This document shows positions 51,031 to 60,446 of a stretch of DNA of 64,000 bases, one piece after another (the stretch's first letter is position 1; the number at the start of each line of letters is the position of its first letter). The notes beneath the pieces were generated by a model, which saw nothing but the letters and a program-made list of their open reading frames with translations, did no database searches and was not told the origin of the DNA. The position numbers and the translations under genes were made by a program. Location of the stretch: the NCBI RefSeq assembly GCF_014279755.1, contig NZ_CP047951.1, positions 620,001 to 684,000 of the forward strand, in the 5' to 3' direction. Origin of the DNA: Synechococcus sp. PROS-U-1 (GTDB taxonomy: Bacteria > Cyanobacteriota > Cyanobacteriia > PCC-6307 > Cyanobiaceae).

Positions 51031-51888
51031 ATGATGACCTCCCCAACAGCATCCCTCGCTGTCCAGCAGCAGCCATCCGGAGCCTTCGCTGAACTCAGTC
51101 AGGAGACGTGGGCCCTCACCCGGCGTTTGTTCCTCCAGTTGATGCGACGTCCCTCGACCTTGATCGCCGGGGTCCTTCAACCCCTGATCTGGTTGATTCT
51201 GTTTGGTGCGCTCTTCGCTAACGCTCCTGAGGGTCTCCTGCCAGGCGGCATGAGCTATGGCCGTTTCCTGGGTGCCGGAGTCATTGTCTTCACGGCGTTC
51301 AGTGCTGCTCTGAACGCTGGCCTCCCAGTGATGTTCGATCGCGAATTCGGCTTCCTCAATCGTTTGCTCGTGGCACCCCTGAGAAGCCGCAGTTCCATCG
51401 TGCTGGCGTCGGTGATCTACATCACCGCTCTGAGCCTGCTGCAGAGTCTGGCGATCATGGGGACGGCAGCCCTGCTGGGTTATGGATGGCCTGGTGTCAG
51501 CGGCCTGGCCTTGGTGCTCGTGACGCTGCTGCTCTTGGTCTTCGCTGTGACCGCTCTCAGCCTTGGCCTGGCATTCGCTTTGCCGGGACACATTGAGTTG
51601 ATCGCCGTGATTTTTGTGGCCAACTTGCCCTTGCTCTTTGCCAGCACGGCCCTGGCTCCTCTGTCCTTCATGCCGACCTGGTTGGGGTGGCTTGCGGCCT
51701 TGAATCCTCTTACCTTCGCGATTGAACCCATTCGAGCGGCCTATCAAGGTCCCCTGGACCTGTCGGCAGTGCTGTTGGAGGCCCCCTATGGGGATGTCAC
51801 CGGCACCACCTGTCTGCTGATTCTTCTGCTCCTCACCATCGGGCTGTTCCTTGCGATTCGCCCGCTGCTCAACCGCAAACTCTCCTGA
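51031..51888 (+). CDS. ABC-2 type exporter permease
   Basis: A 285-residue membrane protein with six helices. The ABC-2 signature is present: RPSTLIAGVLQPLIWLILFG near the start, FDREFGFLNRLLVAPLRSRS in the middle and LAPLSFMPTWLGWLAALNPLTF near the end. Partner of the ATPase 6 nt upstream. Possible starts are GTG 51025, ATG 51031 and ATG 51034. Substrate unknown. Confidence 0.9.
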   Translation: MMTSPTASLAVQQQPSGAFAELSQETWALTRRLFLQLMRRPSTLIAGVLQPLIWLILFGALFANAPEGLLPGGMSYGRFLGAGVIVFTAFSAALNAGLPVMFDREFGFLNRLLVAPLRSRSSIVLASVIYITALSLLQSLAIMGTAALLGYGWPGVSGLALVLVTLLLLVFAVTALSLGLAFALPGHIELIAVIFVANLPLLFASTALAPLSFMPTWLGWLAALNPLTFAIEPIRAAYQGPLDLSAVLLEAPYGDVTGTTCLLILLLLTIGLFLAIRPLLNRKLS

Positions 51889-51892
51889 ATCC

Positions 51893-52435
51893 GTGCTTTC
51901 TTCTCCGTTTCAGCAGCCGTCGCGTCGACAGAACGGTCTGGCCCTTCAGATCCAGGAGGCCAGGGCCACAGGCGATGAGGCCTTGCTGTCACGTTTGATT
52001 AGCCAATGGGTTCATCGCTATGGCTTTGATGCGGCCGACGAGCTTGATCTGAACTTGCCTGAGCCGATGGTCTTGGATCGGGAGTTCAGCCCTCCGGCGG
52101 TTGATGTCGGCAATCCCTCCGCTGTTGACCCGGTGCTGATGTCAGTTGCTCAGGAGCCTTCATTCGCTCCTGAGATCGTGGCCGAAGAGGTGGTGTTGGT
52201 TGAGGAGGAGGCCGAGGAGGAGCAAGAAATCGTGGCCGAAGAGGAGGTTTTGGCTGAGGAAGAGGCTGAGAAGGTGGAAGAAATCGTGGCCCAGGACGAG
52301 GTGTCGGCCGAAGAAACAGTGCTGAAACAGAGCATTGCTGCTCCCCCTGTACCGGCTCCCCCCATCAGCACACCGCGTTCGCTTCGGCGCTGGCTTCCGC
52401 GACGTGACGATGACGCTTTCCCCAAGGCTTCCTGA
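51893..52435 (+). CDS. Glu-rich repeat protein of unknown function
   Basis: A 180-residue acidic protein from GTG 51893, 4 nt after the permease stop. The N-terminal about 60 residues look helical (QNGLALQIQEARATGDEALL, HRYGFDAADELDLNLPEP). The middle (about 94-143) is three tandem 18-residue repeats rich in Glu and Val (EIVAEEEVLAEEEAEKVE). The end is Pro-rich, then basic (RSLRRWLPRRDDD). Possibly disordered or coiled-coil. No family recognised. Confidence 0.6.
   Translation: MLSSPFQQPSRRQNGLALQIQEARATGDEALLSRLISQWVHRYGFDAADELDLNLPEPMVLDREFSPPAVDVGNPSAVDPVLMSVAQEPSFAPEIVAEEVVLVEEEAEEEQEIVAEEEVLAEEEAEKVEEIVAQDEVSAEETVLKQSIAAPPVPAPPISTPRSLRRWLPRRDDDAFPKAS
52172..52321 (+). repeat. 54-bp tandem repeat, about 2.8 copies, in the Glu-rich protein gene
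   Basis: Units begin at 52172, 52226 and 52280 with gaaatcgtggcc-type starts and encode EIVAEE..L.EEEAE; the third is shortened and more diverged. The period is exactly 54 bp in the first two copies, so reading frame is kept. Typical of recent expansion by slippage. Confidence 0.8.
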
Positions 52436-52441
52436 AACGCC

Positions 52442-53131
52442 ATGATTCCGAACCCTGAATCCCTAGATCAGGGGCTGATCGTTTCGGTGCAGGCACCTCA
52501 AGGCTCGCCGATGCGCCATCCCGATGTGATCGCCGCCATGGCTGACGCCGCTCTGCGAAATGGAGCGGTCGGCGTGCGCTTGGAAAGCCCTGAACACATT
52601 GGTGCAGTGCGTCGTCGCTGCCCGCAAGCATTGATCATTGGCTTGTGGAAGTGCACGTTTCCAGACAGCTCGGTGTACATCACCCCGGGATGGAAAGAGA
52701 TCCAGGCCGTTTGGTCTGCAGGTGCCGATGTGATCGCGATCGATGCGACAGCTCGTCATCGTCCTGCTGGGCAGGACCTGGCAGCGTTGGTGCAGCGCAC
52801 GCGCGATGAGCTGCGTGCTCCCCTTATGGCTGATGTGGATTCTCTTGAGAACGGGCTGCGTGCAGCCCAATTGGGCTGTGAGTGGGTGGGAACCACGCTC
52901 TACGGCTACACGGACGAAACCGCCCAGCAGCGCCCTCCTGCGTTCGCTCTTCTTCCCCAACTTCGCGCTGAACTTCCCCGCTCGGTTCGATTGATCTGTG
53001 AGGGAGGAATTGCGTCACCAGCTGAGGCACGATCGGCATTGCAGGCCGGTGCAGACACTGTGGTGGTCGGGACGGCGATCACAGGAGTGGATCTCCAGGT
53101 GATCGCCTATTGCCAGGGAATGATCAGCTGA
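52442..53131 (+). CDS. nanE: N-acetylmannosamine-6-phosphate 2-epimerase family protein
   Basis: A 229-residue TIM-barrel protein of the NanE family: GLIVSVQAPQGSPMRHPDVIAAM near the start, GADVIAIDATARHRP (about 98-112), LMADVDSLENGLRAAQLGCE, and LICEGGIASPAEARSALQAGAD at the phosphate site. NanE interconverts ManNAc-6-P and GlcNAc-6-P. No other sialic acid gene is nearby, so it may serve amino-sugar metabolism generally. Ends one base before the convergent groL2 stop. Confidence 0.87.
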   Translation: MIPNPESLDQGLIVSVQAPQGSPMRHPDVIAAMADAALRNGAVGVRLESPEHIGAVRRRCPQALIIGLWKCTFPDSSVYITPGWKEIQAVWSAGADVIAIDATARHRPAGQDLAALVQRTRDELRAPLMADVDSLENGLRAAQLGCEWVGTTLYGYTDETAQQRPPAFALLPQLRAELPRSVRLICEGGIASPAEARSALQAGADTVVVGTAITGVDLQVIAYCQGMIS

Positions 53132-54829
53132 TCACATCATTCCGGGCATGCCCATGCCGCCCATACCACCCATTCCGGGCATGCCCATTCCACCCATGCC
53201 GCCCATTCCACCCATTCCACCCATGGGATCACCGTCCCCGGCGGGAGCAGGCGCTGGTGGTTCCGGCTTGTCAGCGATGACGACTTCGGTCGTGATCAGG
53301 AGAGAGGCAATCGAAATCGAATCCTGCACAGCCAGGCGCACCACCTTCGCGGCATCAACGATGCCTGCAGCCATCAGATCTTCATAAGCACCACTGAGGG
53401 CGTTGAATCCCTGGCCGCTGCTGCGCATGTTCGCGATCACAACATCACCGTTCTTCCCGGCATTGGTCGCGATCTGATGAACCGGTGCGGTCAGCGCCCG
53501 CTGCACAATTTCAACACCGGTGCGTTGGTCGCCGTTCAGGGATGCTGCCAGCGTGTCCAGGCTGTCGGCGAGTTGAAGCAAAGTGCTGCCGCCTCCAGCA
53601 ACAATGCCCTCCTCGACGGCCGCACGGGTTGCATTCAGGGCATCTTCGATCCGCAGTTTGCGGTTTTTGAGTTCCGTTTCCGTCGGGGCTCCGACCTTAA
53701 TTACGGCAACACCACCGGCCAGCTTGGCGATTCGCTCGCTGAGCTTCTCGCGGTCGTAATCGGATTCGGTGGCCTCCAGCTCACGTCGGATTGCACCGAC
53801 CCGCTCGCTCACGGCCTGGCGATGGTCGTCGGTGGCGACGATCGTGGTGCTCTCTTTGCTGATGGTGACGCGGCGCGCTTTGCCGAGATCCTCAAGGGTC
53901 ACCTTGTCGAGGGTCATCGCCTTGTCTTCGCTGATCAGCGTTCCGCCGGTGAGGATGGCGATATCGGCGAGGGCTGCCTTGCGGCGTTCCCCGAAGGAGG
54001 GTGCCCGGACAGCAGCCACCTGCAGAACCCCACGGCTCTTGTTCATTACCAGGGTGGCGAGAGCTTCGCCTTCCACTTCCTCAGAAAGGATGAGTAGGGG
54101 TGATCCACTTTTCTGAACGGTTTCCAGCACGGGAACCAGATCCGTGATTGTGCTGATTTTGCGATCCGTCAGCAGGATCAGCGGGTTTTCAAATTCACAG
54201 ACCTGACGATCGGCATCGGTGACGAAGTAAGGGGAGCTGTAGCCCCGGTCGAAGGCCATTCCTTCGGTGATTTCAAGCTCCGTCGCCAGGGATTTCGATT
54301 CCTCAACCGTGATCACCCCATCGGTGCTCACCTTGTCCATCGCCTCCGCAATCATCTGACCGACTTCGTCGTCACCCCCGGAGCTCACCGTGGCCACCTG
54401 ACGAATGGCATCGCCGGCGACGGCCTGACTCCGCTCGTTCAGTCCCGCAACAATCTGTGCCGCGGCTTTCTCCATGCCTCGGCGGAGTTCCACGGGGCTC
54501 GCGCCAGCAGCTGTGTTGCGGAGACCTTCCCGCACCATGGCCTGAGCCAGAACGGTTGCCGTCGTAGTGCCGTCACCGGCCTTGTCCTTGGTCTTTGAAG
54601 ACACCTGCTGCATCAGCTTGGCGCCCAGGTTTTCGAACGGGTCGTCCAGTTCGATTTCGCGCGCGATCGAATCGCCGTCATTGACGATGTCAGGCGCGCC
54701 GAATTTTTTTTCGAGCACAACGTTGCGACCGCGGGGGCCGATCGTGACGCGCACTGCATCGGCAAGTGCATCAACACCGCGCTCAAGGGCGCTGCGTGAT
54801 TCGTCAGAGAAAGAAAGGAGCTTGGCCAT
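53132..54829 (-). CDS. groL2: 60-kDa chaperonin GroEL, second copy (no groES beside it)
   Basis: A 565-residue group I chaperonin from ATG 54829 ([18 protein letters not shown]). Diagnostic stretches: [59 protein letters not shown] and a C-terminal Gly-Met tail ([12 protein letters not shown]). Folds proteins in the cytoplasm. groES is not adjacent and no CIRCE dyad was found upstream, which fits the cyanobacterial groEL2 that is expressed separately from groESL1. Confidence 0.93.
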   Translation of the reverse strand: MAKLLSFSDESRSALERGVDALADAVRVTIGPRGRNVVLEKKFGAPDIVNDGDSIAREIELDDPFENLGAKLMQQVSSKTKDKAGDGTTTATVLAQAMVREGLRNTAAGASPVELRRGMEKAAAQIVAGLNERSQAVAGDAIRQVATVSSGGDDEVGQMIAEAMDKVSTDGVITVEESKSLATELEITEGMAFDRGYSSPYFVTDADRQVCEFENPLILLTDRKISTITDLVPVLETVQKSGSPLLILSEEVEGEALATLVMNKSRGVLQVAAVRAPSFGERRKAALADIAILTGGTLISEDKAMTLDKVTLEDLGKARRVTISKESTTIVATDDHRQAVSERVGAIRRELEATESDYDREKLSERIAKLAGGVAVIKVGAPTETELKNRKLRIEDALNATRAAVEEGIVAGGGSTLLQLADSLDTLAASLNGDQRTGVEIVQRALTAPVHQIATNAGKNGDVVIANMRSSGQGFNALSGAYEDLMAAGIVDAAKVVRLAVQDSISIASLLITTEVVIADKPEPPAPAPAGDGDPMGGMGGMGGMGGMGMPGMGGMGGMGMPGMM

Positions 54830-54959
54830 AGTCGCGGGGACGCCGTTGGTCACTGTCCCACAGCGATGTGGCCCTCGTGGAGAGGCCTTGTGGTGGGGAA
54901 AGCCGAATGGTTGGATCTCCCTGGGTGCCGCCCTTAAACGAACTGATTAGGGTCCGGTC

Positions 54960-55136
54960 ATGGCTGAGTCAGGAGCGCTGTTTTTTGTTCTGATGGCGGT
55001 CCTGGCCGGTTCCATGGCCTTGGTTTACGTGCCCCTTCGCATTTTCCTGACAGCGACCGCACGCAGCCGCCGCCTTCGCCTGCTCCAGCGCATCCGCCGC
55101 TTGCGGGATGAGTTGGCCCAACCCCTTGATTCCTAA
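54960..55136 (+). CDS. small single-span membrane protein (58 aa)
   Basis: A 58-residue protein from ATG 54960 to TAA 55136, divergent from groL2 and convergent with fabG. N-terminal helix (GALFFVLMAVLAGSMALVYV, about residues 5-24) followed by a strongly basic amphipathic tail (RSRRLRLLQRIRRLRDEL). Positive charge places the tail in the cytoplasm. Conserved-looking and clean in its boundaries, but no named family recognised. Confidence 0.65.
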   Translation: MAESGALFFVLMAVLAGSMALVYVPLRIFLTATARSRRLRLLQRIRRLRDELAQPLDS

Positions 55137-55145
55137 TGCCCTGAT

Positions 55146-55898
55146 TCAGGCCATCACCATGCCGCCATCCACCTGCAACACCTGGCCTGTGATGTAGGCG
55201 GCGGCTGGGTCGGCTGCAAGGAAGCGAACGGTGCCGGCCACCTGCTCCTGGGTGCCAAAGGTCCCCAGGGGGATGTCCTTGAGGATGGCCTCAGCATCGA
55301 GGTCCTTGGTCATGTCGGTGGCAATGAAACCTGGGGCTACCGCATTCACGGTGATGCCACGGCTGGCGAGCTCCTTAGCGGTGCTGCGGGTGAGACCGAT
55401 GACACCGGCTTTGGCCGCGGCGTAGTTGGCCTGGCCAGCGTTGCCCATCAGCCCCACAACGGAAGTGATGTTGATGATCCGGCCACTTTTTTGCTTCAGC
55501 ATCGGGCGAGCTACCGCTCGCGTGCATAGGAACACACCACTGAGATTGAGGTCGATGACCGCTTGCCAATCGTCGGTTTTCATCCGCATCAGCAGTCCGT
55601 CCCGGGTGATGCCGGCGTTGTTCACCAACACATCCAAACGGCCGCTTCGCTCCAGCACCTCTTTGATCAGGCCATCCACCTCGGCTTCGATGGAGACATT
55701 GGCCTGCAGGGCATAGGCCTGGCCCCCTGCTGCCGTGATCGTGGCGACCACGTCGTCTGCTGCAGTGGCGGAATTGGAGTAGTTCACAACAACTTCTGCA
55801 CCCGCTTCGCCAAGAGCTAGGGCGATGGCACGGCCAATGCCGCGACCTCCTCCCGTCACCAGGGCGGTCTGACCGGCAAGAGAAGCGCTGGGAGACAT
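55146..55898 (-). CDS. fabG: 3-oxoacyl-[acyl-carrier-protein] reductase
   Basis: A 250-residue classical short-chain dehydrogenase from ATG 55898 (MSPSASLAG). Cofactor loop [16 protein letters not shown] (about 15-30), [14 protein letters not shown], catalytic Ser in INITSVVG, and the [14 protein letters not shown] motif with Tyr and Lys. Ends with [13 protein letters not shown]. Reduces beta-ketoacyl-ACP with NADPH in fatty acid synthesis. The frame extends to 55949, but that overlaps the next gene. Confidence 0.95.
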   Translation of the reverse strand: MSPSASLAGQTALVTGGGRGIGRAIALALGEAGAEVVVNYSNSATAADDVVATITAAGGQAYALQANVSIEAEVDGLIKEVLERSGRLDVLVNNAGITRDGLLMRMKTDDWQAVIDLNLSGVFLCTRAVARPMLKQKSGRIINITSVVGLMGNAGQANYAAAKAGVIGLTRSTAKELASRGITVNAVAPGFIATDMTKDLDAEAILKDIPLGTFGTQEQVAGTVRFLAADPAAAYITGQVLQVDGGMVMA

Positions 55899-55945
55899 GG
55901 AGGCACCTTTGATCGCAGGATCGTACGGAGCCGCCGTCGTCAACC

Positions 55946-57001
55946 TCAACCCGGCATCGTTTGAATCGTGTCGACAGCTTCACCCAGCAAGGCCTGAAAG
56001 GTAGCGAGTTGGGTCTTGCTTCCCAGAACGATGAGGAGTTGCCCCGGTGCCATCTGGGTGTCGCCACCTGGATTGGCGATCAACTTCCCCTTCTCCCGAA
56101 TCGCTAGCACCATGGCTCCACTGCGACGGCCCAGCTCTAGTTCAGACAGGCTGCGCCCACGGATCTCCATCAGGTGGAGAGGGTCGTGACTCAGCTGGAA
56201 TTCCTCGATCTCATAATCGGAGCCAGCCAGTAGTTCCATGAAGTTGAGGGCCAGGGGCCGCAGAGCCGAAGCTGCCATCACGCGACCCCCGGCCACATAG
56301 GGGCTGACCACCACAGTGGCTCCGGCCAGACGCAGCTTCGAAGCCGCTTCATCGCTGTTGGCGCGGGCAATCAAGCGGCAATCCGGCCGTAGATCCTTGG
56401 CGCTGAGGATCACATACAGATTGGAGGCATCGCTTGGCAGGGCTGCAACAAGGCTGCAGCAGCGTTCGAGTCCTGCATCCAGCAATGTTTCGTCCAAGGT
56501 TGCATCCGCCTGGAGAACCCGAATTCCCTTCATTTCAGCGACAGCCCGTCGGTTGAGATCCGTTTCGATCACCACAAGCGAGACACCATCACTCTGGAGC
56601 TGGGCCGCGATTTCCTGCCCGATCCGGCCGTAGCCGCAAAGAATGACGTGGTCGTGCAGGTTCTCCAGCATCCGATGAAAGCGGAATTCACGCAGTCTGA
56701 GGAAATATCCCGAGTCCTTCAGCCCGAGAACGCGTTGTATGGCCAGTTGAACAACCACCAATCCACCGACCACGATCAGCACGGTGACCAGTCGACCCTG
56801 GGGTGACAGGGTTTCCACCTCGCCGTAGCCGATGGTGCTGATCGTGATCAGCACCATCCAGAGGCAATCGCCCCAGTCCCAGCCCTCCGTGATCCGATAG
56901 CCCAGGGAACCGGCGAAGATCACGGCACTAAGAGCACTGATGGGGCCCCGCCATGGCGCGGTGATCAGCTTGAGGTGTCCTCTGGCTCGGCGGCGTCTCA
57001 T
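55946..57001 (-). CDS. potassium channel with TrkA-N/C (RCK) domains
   Basis: A 351-residue protein. Two N-terminal helices flank a pore loop with the selectivity filter TIGYGE (about residues 55-60). A soluble RCK domain follows with the nucleotide-binding [16 protein letters not shown] segment (about 116-131) and a TrkA-C domain at the end. A ligand-gated K+ channel of the MthK type is likely; in cyanobacteria such channels affect photosynthetic electrochemical balance. No partner gene nearby. Confidence 0.88.
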   Translation of the reverse strand: MRRRRARGHLKLITAPWRGPISALSAVIFAGSLGYRITEGWDWGDCLWMVLITISTIGYGEVETLSPQGRLVTVLIVVGGLVVVQLAIQRVLGLKDSGYFLRLREFRFHRMLENLHDHVILCGYGRIGQEIAAQLQSDGVSLVVIETDLNRRAVAEMKGIRVLQADATLDETLLDAGLERCCSLVAALPSDASNLYVILSAKDLRPDCRLIARANSDEAASKLRLAGATVVVSPYVAGGRVMAASALRPLALNFMELLAGSDYEIEEFQLSHDPLHLMEIRGRSLSELELGRRSGAMVLAIREKGKLIANPGGDTQMAPGQLLIVLGSKTQLATFQALLGEAVDTIQTMPG

Positions 57002-57011
57002 AGGACGTCCG

Positions 57012-57845
57012 TCAGAAACCGAGGGCCGTCAGAACGTCACTGCCCTGCAGCGTGGCGAGTTCTTCAGGGCGGCCGAGGCAGCGGATTTCGGCACGCTCGG
57101 GAAGGTCGGTTGCCTCGGCGCCGAGGGCAACCAGGGGGATGCCGCAATAGGTCGCCAGGCGTTGCGAAACCGGGCAGCTGCTGAGCACGACATCGGCACA
57201 GGCAATCAGTGCTGCACGCTTGGCCAGGCTGAGTTCAGTCCGAAGCACCATGCTGCGCAGCGACGCCAGGCGGCCTTTGATGGTGTCAGGAAGCCTGTGC
57301 CATTCGGATGCAGGCCAATCACCATCCTGGCCTGTTGGGGACAGCAGCAGCAAGGGGCCGTCACCGCGGGGCAATGCTTCTCGGGCTTCATCGAGAGCCC
57401 CTGTTGCGAGGGGCAGTCGGAACTGATCGGCCACCAGTTCAAAACCCAGGGCTTGGACAAAAGGGCCAAGACGCTGCGCCGTCCAGCCTTGGCCGACGTT
57501 GACCTGGTCGGTGCAGGCAAACCCATCCGCTCCAAGCCGTTTGGGGATATGGCTCATCGACAACATCAGGTTGACCTGCTGACCTTCAGCAAAGTTGATG
57601 CACACCTGAAAGTCAGGTTCCCGAACACATCCGAGCAGGTTGGCCCAGTCCGCAAGGGTGGGCTTGGCCTCAAAGCTGAACGGCAACAGCTTCTCCATGC
57701 AAGGCAATAGCTTCCAAGGGGCTGCCTGTTTGGGATCACAGGCCACCTGCAATGTGGCGTTGAGCTGCTGACAAATCTCGGCCAGTGCCGGTAGACGGTC
57801 CAGCTGGTCTTCAAGCGAACCCGGGCTTAGGGCAAGAACTCGCAT
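57012..57845 (-). CDS. GT9-type (heptosyltransferase-like) glycosyltransferase
   Basis: A 277-residue protein from ATG 57845 ([20 protein letters not shown]). It matches the glycosyltransferase family 9 pattern: the N-terminal G..D.....P segment, a mid-protein [21 protein letters not shown] donor loop, and [21 protein letters not shown] with GIPLVALG near the end. Shorter than typical heptosyltransferases (about 320-350). Start chosen because the longer frame to 58430 lies inside ispD. Probable role in LPS or surface glycan assembly. Confidence 0.78.
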   Translation of the reverse strand: MRVLALSPGSLEDQLDRLPALAEICQQLNATLQVACDPKQAAPWKLLPCMEKLLPFSFEAKPTLADWANLLGCVREPDFQVCINFAEGQQVNLMLSMSHIPKRLGADGFACTDQVNVGQGWTAQRLGPFVQALGFELVADQFRLPLATGALDEAREALPRGDGPLLLLSPTGQDGDWPASEWHRLPDTIKGRLASLRSMVLRTELSLAKRAALIACADVVLSSCPVSQRLATYCGIPLVALGAEATDLPERAEIRCLGRPEELATLQGSDVLTALGF

Positions 57846-57917
57846 GCAGCGCCGCCATCCATGGTGCGAGCTGATTGTATGGAGGTTGTTTACGCCTGCC
57901 CGGGGCAGGAGTCGCTT

Positions 57918-58598
57918 GTGCATCTGTTGATTGCAGCCGCAGGAAGCGGTCGGCGCATGGGTGCGGATCGGAACAAGCTGCTTCTGCCATTGGCCGGACG
58001 CCCTGTCATTGCCTGGACACTTGAAGCGGCCTTGCTGGCTGAAAGGATTGAGTGGATCGGGATCGTCGGACAAGAGGTTGATCGCGAGGCCATCCTGGCT
58101 GTGCTGGAGGCACCCAGCAAGCCGGTGCAGTGGATTCAAGGTGGCAGCACGCGGCAGGAATCGGTCCTCTGTGGTCTGGCGGGGCTGCCGGAGCAGGCCC
58201 GTCATGTCCTGATTCATGACGGAGCCCGGTGTTTGGCTGAACCGGATTTGTTTGACCGTTGTGCTGCAGCCGTTGAGGCCGGCACGGCCCTGATTGCTGC
58301 AACACCGGTCAGCGACACGATCAAGCGTGTGGGATCCGATGGGTTCATTCGAGACACGCCTGACCGATCGGAGCTCTGGGCGGCGCAGACACCGCAGGGC
58401 TTTGCCGTGGATCAGCTGCGTCGCGGCCACACTGAGGCAATTGCCCAGGGCTGGTCGGTGACCGACGACGCGTCGTTATACGAGCGTCTTGGTTGGCCTG
58501 TGCAGGTCTTGGATGCTGGACCCGCCAACATCAAGGTCACAACGCCGTTTGACCTGACTGTGGCGGAAGCGGTGCTCGCCCTCAGGGCAGCAAGCTGA
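57918..58598 (+). CDS. ispD: 2-C-methyl-D-erythritol 4-phosphate cytidylyltransferase
   Basis: A 226-residue MEP-pathway enzyme. It has the CTP-binding [20 protein letters not shown] loop at the N-terminus, [10 protein letters not shown] (about 99-108), [12 protein letters not shown], and the late [20 protein letters not shown] segment. Converts MEP to CDP-ME for isoprenoids, including carotenoids and the phytyl chain. Start GTG 57918 is preferred; ATG 57879 is possible. Its 3' end overlaps the convergent S66 peptidase gene by 17 nt. Confidence 0.94.
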   Translation: MHLLIAAAGSGRRMGADRNKLLLPLAGRPVIAWTLEAALLAERIEWIGIVGQEVDREAILAVLEAPSKPVQWIQGGSTRQESVLCGLAGLPEQARHVLIHDGARCLAEPDLFDRCAAAVEAGTALIAATPVSDTIKRVGSDGFIRDTPDRSELWAAQTPQGFAVDQLRRGHTEAIAQGWSVTDDASLYERLGWPVQVLDAGPANIKVTTPFDLTVAEAVLALRAAS

Positions 58599-59478
58599 GC
58601 CGGCCTGTCTGGCCGTCGAGGCGTGCCATCGCTCCCATGGGAAGGGCCGCGTTGCCTGATCGGTGCCCAACGGGCAGCTCCATCACCCTGGGAATGCCGA
58701 GGTCGGCAGTGCGCTCTTCAAGAACCTGCTCGAGGTTGAAGCTTTCCGTGGCGTCTCTCGGTTCATCTCCGCACCCCTCGAACTTGCCAAAGCCAAGACC
58801 CGCCAAACCCTGCAAGCAGCCATTCAGCCTCCATTGGGTGAGCATCCGATCAATCCGGTAGGGCGCTTCCCCGACATCCTCCAGAACGAGAACGGCTCCC
58901 TCGAGAGGGGGGACGAAGCGGCTCCCCAGCAGGTGGGTGGCCACGGTCAGATTCGCGACGAGAAGAGGACCTGTCCCCACCCCTCCGCCACCACCACGGC
59001 CTTGTAGTTCGGGGACGATCTGACCAAAGAGCAGGTTGCGTAATCGGTCATGACTCCAGTCCGGCTCCTCTGCAAGCGTTGTCAGCAGAGGGCCATGGAT
59101 GCCACCCGCGAAACCCGCTGCCTGGCGGGCCCAGAGCAGAGCTGTCACGTCTGAGAAGCCCAGCAGCCAGCCGCTCTGCCAGCGGATGGGCTGCTCCAGC
59201 AGCCGAGCAGCACCCCATCCACCGCGGGCACAGGCGAGCAGCGCTGCGGGTTCGGCAGGATGCAGATCGGCATGCCGCGCTTCATCGCGCCCTGCGAAGT
59301 AGCCCCAGCGTCGGGTGGCCAAGGCCTGGGGTTGAACATCGAGGCCCCAGCCCTGCAGAACCGCAATGCCCCGCTGCAGCTTGATGTCGTCCTGCAGTGC
59401 TGAACTGGCGGCCACGCAAGCCACACGGTCTCCTGCGCGAAGCGGCGGAGCTGGGGTGATGCCCGTCACGCTCCCCAT
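58582..59478 (-). CDS. ldcA: muramoyltetrapeptide carboxypeptidase (LD-carboxypeptidase, S66)
   Basis: A 298-residue peptidase. Ser nucleophile in [11 protein letters not shown] (about 115-125), the N-terminal [14 protein letters not shown] start and the Glu/His region of [20 protein letters not shown] match family S66. Removes the terminal D-Ala of recycled peptidoglycan tetrapeptides. No signal peptide, so cytoplasmic as usual. Its start overlaps the ubiA stop region by 13 nt on the same strand. Confidence 0.9.
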   Translation of the reverse strand: MGSVTGITPAPPLRAGDRVACVAASSALQDDIKLQRGIAVLQGWGLDVQPQALATRRWGYFAGRDEARHADLHPAEPAALLACARGGWGAARLLEQPIRWQSGWLLGFSDVTALLWARQAAGFAGGIHGPLLTTLAEEPDWSHDRLRNLLFGQIVPELQGRGGGGGVGTGPLLVANLTVATHLLGSRFVPPLEGAVLVLEDVGEAPYRIDRMLTQWRLNGCLQGLAGLGFGKFEGCGDEPRDATESFNLEQVLEERTADLGIPRVMELPVGHRSGNAALPMGAMARLDGQTGRLSLLP

Positions 59479-60359
59479 CCTCTAGCCAGAACAAGTCCGA
59501 GCCAAAGCAACGTTCCCGCCTGGACCTGCCGTGAAAAGTGCCGCCCGAATGTGGCCATGGAGGCGTCCTGTTTGTTCAGGGGGTTGCAACTGATCTGCAT
59601 GAAGATCCCAGCGAGCAACCAAAAGGGCCAGAACGGCGCAGGGATATGAGCAGACCACGCCGCAAAGGCAAGAGCCAGCGTTGTTACCAAATAGCAGCTC
59701 CGAACCACAGGAACGACAAGGGATCCAAGGCTCAGTGCGCTGCTGCGCAGGCCCAGTGATGCATCGTCACGACGGTCAGCCATGGCGTAAACCGTGTCGA
59801 AGCCGAAGGTCCAGACCACGGTTGCGAGCCAACTGCACACAAGGGCCGGGCTCCAGTTCAATGCTGCCGTTGCAGCGGCCCAGGGGATGAGCACCGCGAA
59901 GCCCCAGCACAGCGCAAGGATGGCCTGGGGGAAGGCGAACCAACGCTTTGCCGATGGATAGCCAAGGATCGGCAGCACGGCCAGGCAGGCCAAGGCGAGA
60001 CAGAGCCTGAGGCTGGCGGCCGGAAGACTGAGCACGACAGCCAGGCTGAGGATGAGCAAGATCAGCAATAAAGCGATCGCTGGGCCTCGTTGAAGTGCGC
60101 CCCTGGCGAGAGGTCGGCCTTTCGTGCGTTCCACTTGGCCGTCGAATCGCTGGTCCCACAGGTCATTGGCGATGCAGCCCGCACCGCTCACGGCAAGGCC
60201 CCCCAGGAGGATTTGCAGGATCAGCACAACACCGGGCGGGGCCGTTGGATTCAGCCAGAGAGCCCAGCCTGCTGGGATCAGCAGGATCAGCCGTCCAGTG
60301 GGTTTGTTCCAGCGAAGCAGTTCGATCCAGGGCTGAAGTCGTGCAGAGCTGCTGATCAC
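59466..60359 (-). CDS. ubiA: 4-hydroxybenzoate polyprenyltransferase
   Basis: A 297-residue UbiA-family enzyme with about eight helices. The aspartate motifs are visible: NDLWDQRFDGQVERTKGRPL (about 60-79) and DTVYAMADRRDD. In cyanobacteria this enzyme makes the plastoquinone precursor by prenylating 4-hydroxybenzoate. Start GTG 60359 (TTG 60365 possible); the frame beyond runs inside the divergent ppx promoter. Close upstream of ldcA. Confidence 0.92.
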   Translation of the reverse strand: MISSSARLQPWIELLRWNKPTGRLILLIPAGWALWLNPTAPPGVVLILQILLGGLAVSGAGCIANDLWDQRFDGQVERTKGRPLARGALQRGPAIALLLILLILSLAVVLSLPAASLRLCLALACLAVLPILGYPSAKRWFAFPQAILALCWGFAVLIPWAAATAALNWSPALVCSWLATVVWTFGFDTVYAMADRRDDASLGLRSSALSLGSLVVPVVRSCYLVTTLALAFAAWSAHIPAPFWPFWLLAGIFMQISCNPLNKQDASMATFGRHFSRQVQAGTLLWLGLVLARGWGA

Positions 60360-60446
60360 AATCAACGGGATTTGAAGAACCCTAGTCAGGGTCTGATGGT
60401 CCCGGCTGTCAGTGGCAGAGTGGTTTTCCTTCCCGCGCTGACGTTG

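Noticed and set aside
54830-54959. CIRCE or heat-shock operator upstream of groL2
   Set aside because: No TTAGCACTC-N9-GAGTGCTAA-like dyad is present; only short GC-rich repeats are seen.
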